Part shown: one piece after another, positions 34,535 through 36,754 of the stretch | How the letters are laid out: every line of letters starts with the position of its first letter | How positions within the stretch are numbered: the first letter of the stretch is position 1 | NCBI GenBank assembly: GCA_016930275.1 | Contig: JAFGHA010000270.1 | Coordinates: 1 to 36,754 of the forward strand | Source of the DNA: Chitinispirillaceae bacterium | GTDB lineage: Bacteria > Fibrobacterota > Chitinivibrionia > Chitinivibrionales > Chitinispirillaceae | Length of the DNA stretch: 36,754 bases | Direction: 5' to 3' | Position numbers and translations under genes: made by a program | Notes under the pieces: generated by a model | Seen by the model: the letters and a program-made list of their open reading frames with translations, nothing else | Databases searched by the model: none | What the model was told of the DNA's origin: nothing

Positions 34535-35389
34535 ATGGGAACGTGGCTTTATTTTTTCAAGGAAGCGGTGCGGGGGTTTTATCAGGCGAAACTGATGACC
34601 TTCGTGTCGATCGTATCCATCGCCGTTTCGCTGTTTTTCATGAACTGTCTCTTCGTGGTATTTGTAAACGTGAACGGCATGCTGCAGCGGGGCACCGACC
34701 AGGCGGATCTCGCCGTGTATCTCCGGGAGCATGCCGCCGATGATAGCGGTTCGGTCGCCGAACTCACCGGACGCATCGGCGCGCTGAAGTCGGTAAAGCA
34801 AGTGCACTATATCGGCAAGGATGCCGCCTGGGACAGGTTTGCCGCGATCTACGGCAACGAGATGCTCGAATCGGTCGACGACAATCCGTTGCCCGCCTCT
34901 CTCGAAATTTACCTCAAAGACGGATCGCGTTCTCAGGAGGACGCTCGGCGGCTTGCCGATCTGCTCGGCGGGTACGACGAGGTGGAGAGTGTCCGGTATT
35001 CCCGCGAGTGGATCGATCTGGTGAAGCGGTTTCAGATCGCTTTCTGGCTGCTGGCGTTCGTCGCCGCGGTGGTGATCGTCTTCATCCTTTATTTCATGAT
35101 TTCAAACACCATCAAACTCACCATTTACGCACGCAAAGAACTCGTCGCGCATATGCAGGTGGTGGGAGCAACCGCATTCTTCGTACAAATGCCGTTTCTG
35201 CTCGAGGGTGTCCTGCAGGGTTTCGTCGGCGGGGTATTGAGTATCGGAGGAATCGTTATCGTCCGGGTACTCCTGCTCCATTTTTCCATCGACTGGGGGC
35301 CGAAATGGCTTTCCATGTCGGTCATTCTGGTGGGGGTGGTGTTCGGTTGGCTGGGAAGCTCGGGCGCGGTACGCAAATTTCTGGTCTGA
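34535..35389 (+). CDS. ftsX: Cell division protein FtsX
   Basis: A 284-residue membrane protein of the FtsX family. The N-terminal cytoplasmic helix and TM1 (~21-45) are followed by an extracytoplasmic loop (~50-165) with the FtsX-type ADLAVYLRE and ASLEIYLKD strands. TM2 (~168-192), TM3 and TM4 come next, with RKELVAHMQVVGATAFFVQ as the characteristic coupling segment before TM3. FtsX works with the ATPase FtsE to transmit force to periplasmic EnvC-type activators of cell-wall amidases. No ftsE lies immediately upstream; the preceding gene is LpoA-like and 178 bp away. The stop overlaps the 5' end of the EnvC-like reading frame. ATG 34535 has no strong Shine-Dalgarno; AGGAAAG is 13 bases upstream. 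Confidence 0.93.
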   Translation: MGTWLYFFKEAVRGFYQAKLMTFVSIVSIAVSLFFMNCLFVVFVNVNGMLQRGTDQADLAVYLREHAADDSGSVAELTGRIGALKSVKQVHYIGKDAAWDRFAAIYGNEMLESVDDNPLPASLEIYLKDGSRSQEDARRLADLLGGYDEVESVRYSREWIDLVKRFQIAFWLLAFVAAVVIVFILYFMISNTIKLTIYARKELVAHMQVVGATAFFVQMPFLLEGVLQGFVGGVLSIGGIVIVRVLLLHFSIDWGPKWLSMSVILVGVVFGWLGSSGAVRKFLV

Positions 35390-36564
35390 TACTGTTCTGG
35401 TGCGTGATTTCGGGTGCGGGTGCCGAAAAAGACGGCGGAACGCTGCTTTCGGTTTCCCATTACGACCGGGAGATACTGCAGAGCAAAAAGCAGCTCGACG
35501 CGGTCCACAGCGAACTGGAAAAGGGACGGAAAAAACTCAAGGAGCTGCAGCAGGAGGAGGGAACCTACCTCTCGCAACTCGAACAGCTCGAGAAAAACAT
35601 CGCGGCGTCGCATTCCTACCTTGCATTGCTCGATACGAAAATCGATACGGTTGAACGGCATATCGGACAACTCAGCGATTCACTTGACGAAGCGGGAAAG
35701 CTGCTTGCCGCCCGGCAGAAAGTCATGAGCAGACGATTGCGGCAGGCATATATGCAGGGACAGGTGCATCCGCTTCTGAGTCTGTTCAGGGTACGCAGTC
35801 CGCTCGACGCGGTCAACCGGGTAAGGTACATGGAGGAACTCAACCGGTACGATCGCACCCTCGTTGAGCAGATCGAGTCGACGCGCCGTGAGATCGACGA
35901 GAAAAAACAGCTGCAGCAGTTCGAACGGGAGCGGCTCGGCGGGTTGCGGACCGCGAAAGTTGATGAGCAGGGGATACTGGTTTCCGAAGAGAAGCAGCGT
36001 AAAAAAACACTCGGTGAGGTGCGGCAGAAGAAAGAAGCGTTCGAAGCGATGGTGAAGGAGTTGGAGGCTTCGCAGAAGGAGCTTGCCGACATGATCAAAC
36101 TTCTCGAAAAACAGCGACAGAAAGCGCGCGCCGGAACCACCCGCGGGAGCATAGCCACGTTTGAAAAACGTAAAGGATCGCTGCCGTGGCCGGTTGACGG
36201 ACCGGTAATCACGAAATTCGGCAAAGTGGTGCACCCGCAATACCAGACGGTGATTCTCAACAACGGTATCGATATCGGCGCCGACAAAGGGGAGGAAGTC
36301 CGCAGCATCGCCGCGGGTACGGTTATCCACACCGGCTGGATGCGGGGACTGGGAAAAATGGTGATCATCGATCACGTGGGCGGGTATCTCTCTATTTATG
36401 CGCATCTGGAGGAGATAAACGTCTCGCTGAACGACAAAATCGCCGCGGATGCGGTGGTGGGAACGGTCGGGGAGACCGGGTCGCTCGGCGGGAGTAAACT
36501 GCATTTCGAGATCAGGAAATCGTCCGTGGCGCTCAATCCGACCGAGTGGCTGGAGAAGAAGTAG
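35347..36564 (+). CDS. EnvC-like murein hydrolase activator (coiled coil + LytM domain)
   Basis: About 405 residues if TTG 35347 is the start. The signal sequence (GLILFWCVISGAGA) begins at about residue 12 and a long coiled coil (~35-250; LQSKKQLDAVHSELEKGRKK) follows. The LytM domain (~279-405) contains LPWPVDGPVITKFGK and NNGIDIGADKG. The first zinc-binding His of active M23 enzymes (HxGxD) is Asn here, while YAHL and LHFEI retain theirs, so it is probably inactive or weak and acts as an amidase activator like EnvC. It overlaps the FtsX stop, as expected for a coupled partner. The open frame extends to 35008 in the ftsX shadow but is not the real start. A GTG at 35404 is another candidate but would cut the signal sequence. 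Confidence 0.88.
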   Translation: MAGKLGRGTQISGLILFWCVISGAGAEKDGGTLLSVSHYDREILQSKKQLDAVHSELEKGRKKLKELQQEEGTYLSQLEQLEKNIAASHSYLALLDTKIDTVERHIGQLSDSLDEAGKLLAARQKVMSRRLRQAYMQGQVHPLLSLFRVRSPLDAVNRVRYMEELNRYDRTLVEQIESTRREIDEKKQLQQFERERLGGLRTAKVDEQGILVSEEKQRKKTLGEVRQKKEAFEAMVKELEASQKELADMIKLLEKQRQKARAGTTRGSIATFEKRKGSLPWPVDGPVITKFGKVVHPQYQTVILNNGIDIGADKGEEVRSIAAGTVIHTGWMRGLGKMVIIDHVGGYLSIYAHLEEINVSLNDKIAADAVVGTVGETGSLGGSKLHFEIRKSSVALNPTEWLEKK

Positions 36565-36602
36565 TTAGCTTTCTTTACACTTGGCTTATACTTTCCGGTG
36601 CG

Positions 36603-36618
36603 CGGGATCGGTATCCCG
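36603..36618. other. Short hairpin after the EnvC-like gene
   Basis: CGGGAT (36603-36608) and ATCCCG (36613-36618) form a perfect 6-bp stem, 40 bases after the stop. There is no T-tract, so terminator function is uncertain. Confidence 0.3.
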
Positions 36619-36649
36619 TTCCGGTGTAGTTGAGAAGCGTGCTTCAATT

Positions 36650-36754
36650 CTCCATTTCTCCAAACTCCATTTCTCCAAACTCAATATACACAGGAGCGGG
36701 CGCTCCGCCCCTGCGCCCCGGCCAAAGGGTGACCTGGCCGCCACCCTTTGGTAA
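36650..36754. repeat. Tandem 15-bp repeat and palindromic repeat at the window edge
   Basis: CTCCATTTCTCCAAA occurs twice in tandem (36650-36664 and 36665-36679). It is followed by GGAGCG-GG-CGCTCC (36693-36706) and the perfect 10-bp palindrome CCAAAGGGTG/CACCCTTTGG (36722-36731, 36742-36751). The composition matches intergenic repeat families common in metagenomic bacterial genomes. The element may continue beyond the window. Confidence 0.7.

Noticed and set aside
35008..35346. Long 5' extension of the EnvC-like gene
   Set aside because: It lies in the ftsX reading frame's shadow and encodes an Arg/Gly/His-rich sequence with no signal peptide; a start near 35347 gives a proper signal sequence.
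1..36754. CRISPR arrays, tRNA genes and transposases
   Set aside because: No regularly spaced repeats, cloverleaf-like sequences or transposase motifs were seen on either strand.

Overview
This window appears to come from the chromosome of a Gram-negative, diderm bacterium. It encodes signal peptides and a lipoprotein, an FtsX/EnvC-type envelope module, a sigma-54 activator, RNase Y next to ZapA, and several secreted proteins ending in a small beta-sandwich that resembles the C-terminal sorting modules of the FCB group. An eukaryotic-type Ser/Thr kinase, hybrid histidine kinases and a trehalose/alpha-glucoside phosphorylase locus are also present. I lean towards Fibrobacterota/Chitinivibrionia or a neighbouring candidate phylum. 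That is an inference from gene content, as no rRNA is present. I found no tRNA, rRNA, CRISPR array, prophage or intact insertion sequence.

Layout. Positions 1-2224 (minus) hold a zapB-like/zapA/rny cell-division and RNA-decay operon, with rny running off the left edge. Positions 2476-3420 (minus) hold a decayed two-gene operon, a TetR-like regulator followed by a secreted PEBP (YbhB/Raf-kinase-inhibitor-like) protein, both broken by frameshifts and stops. Positions 3824-6509 hold a 7-TM histidine kinase and a convergent UbiA-family prenyltransferase. At 7497-9365 lies a secreted multidomain protein (paralogue A). Positions 9421-13438 (minus) hold a sugar module: a beta-phosphoglucomutase/trehalose-6-phosphate phosphatase fusion coupled to a GH65 phosphorylase. 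Positions 14622-23945 (plus) hold the most striking block: Ser/Thr kinase with PEGA domain, a small exported/membrane protein, an FHA-GAF-AAA+-Fis sigma-54 activator, a lipoprotein, a leucine-rich-repeat protein and a second secreted multidomain protein (paralogue B). Positions 24036-31518 (minus) hold an unknown membrane protein, an M23 peptidase, a truncated sorting-domain protein, an orphan small FlgC-like protein and a large hybrid histidine kinase. Positions 32095-36564 (plus) hold a bifunctional-nuclease-family protein, a TPR/periplasmic-binding protein (LpoA-like), FtsX and an EnvC-like LytM protein.

How the parts may work together. The strongest hypothesis is a phospho-signalling circuit. 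The membrane Ser/Thr kinase would phosphorylate a protein recognised by the FHA domain of the linked sigma-54 activator, and that activator would drive paralogue B. A textbook-quality -24/-12 site (22040-22055) lies directly upstream of paralogue B, with two tandem dyads (21913-21951) spaced two helical turns apart at an enhancer-like distance. The right-hand block looks like an envelope/peptidoglycan-remodelling operon in which FtsX is paired with EnvC and an LpoA-like protein, but with no adjacent ftsE.

Several long gaps (6510-7496, 13439-14621, 24918-25383, 26650-27150, 31519-32094) hold no convincing intact gene. Some contain palindromic repeat elements or apparent gene remnants.
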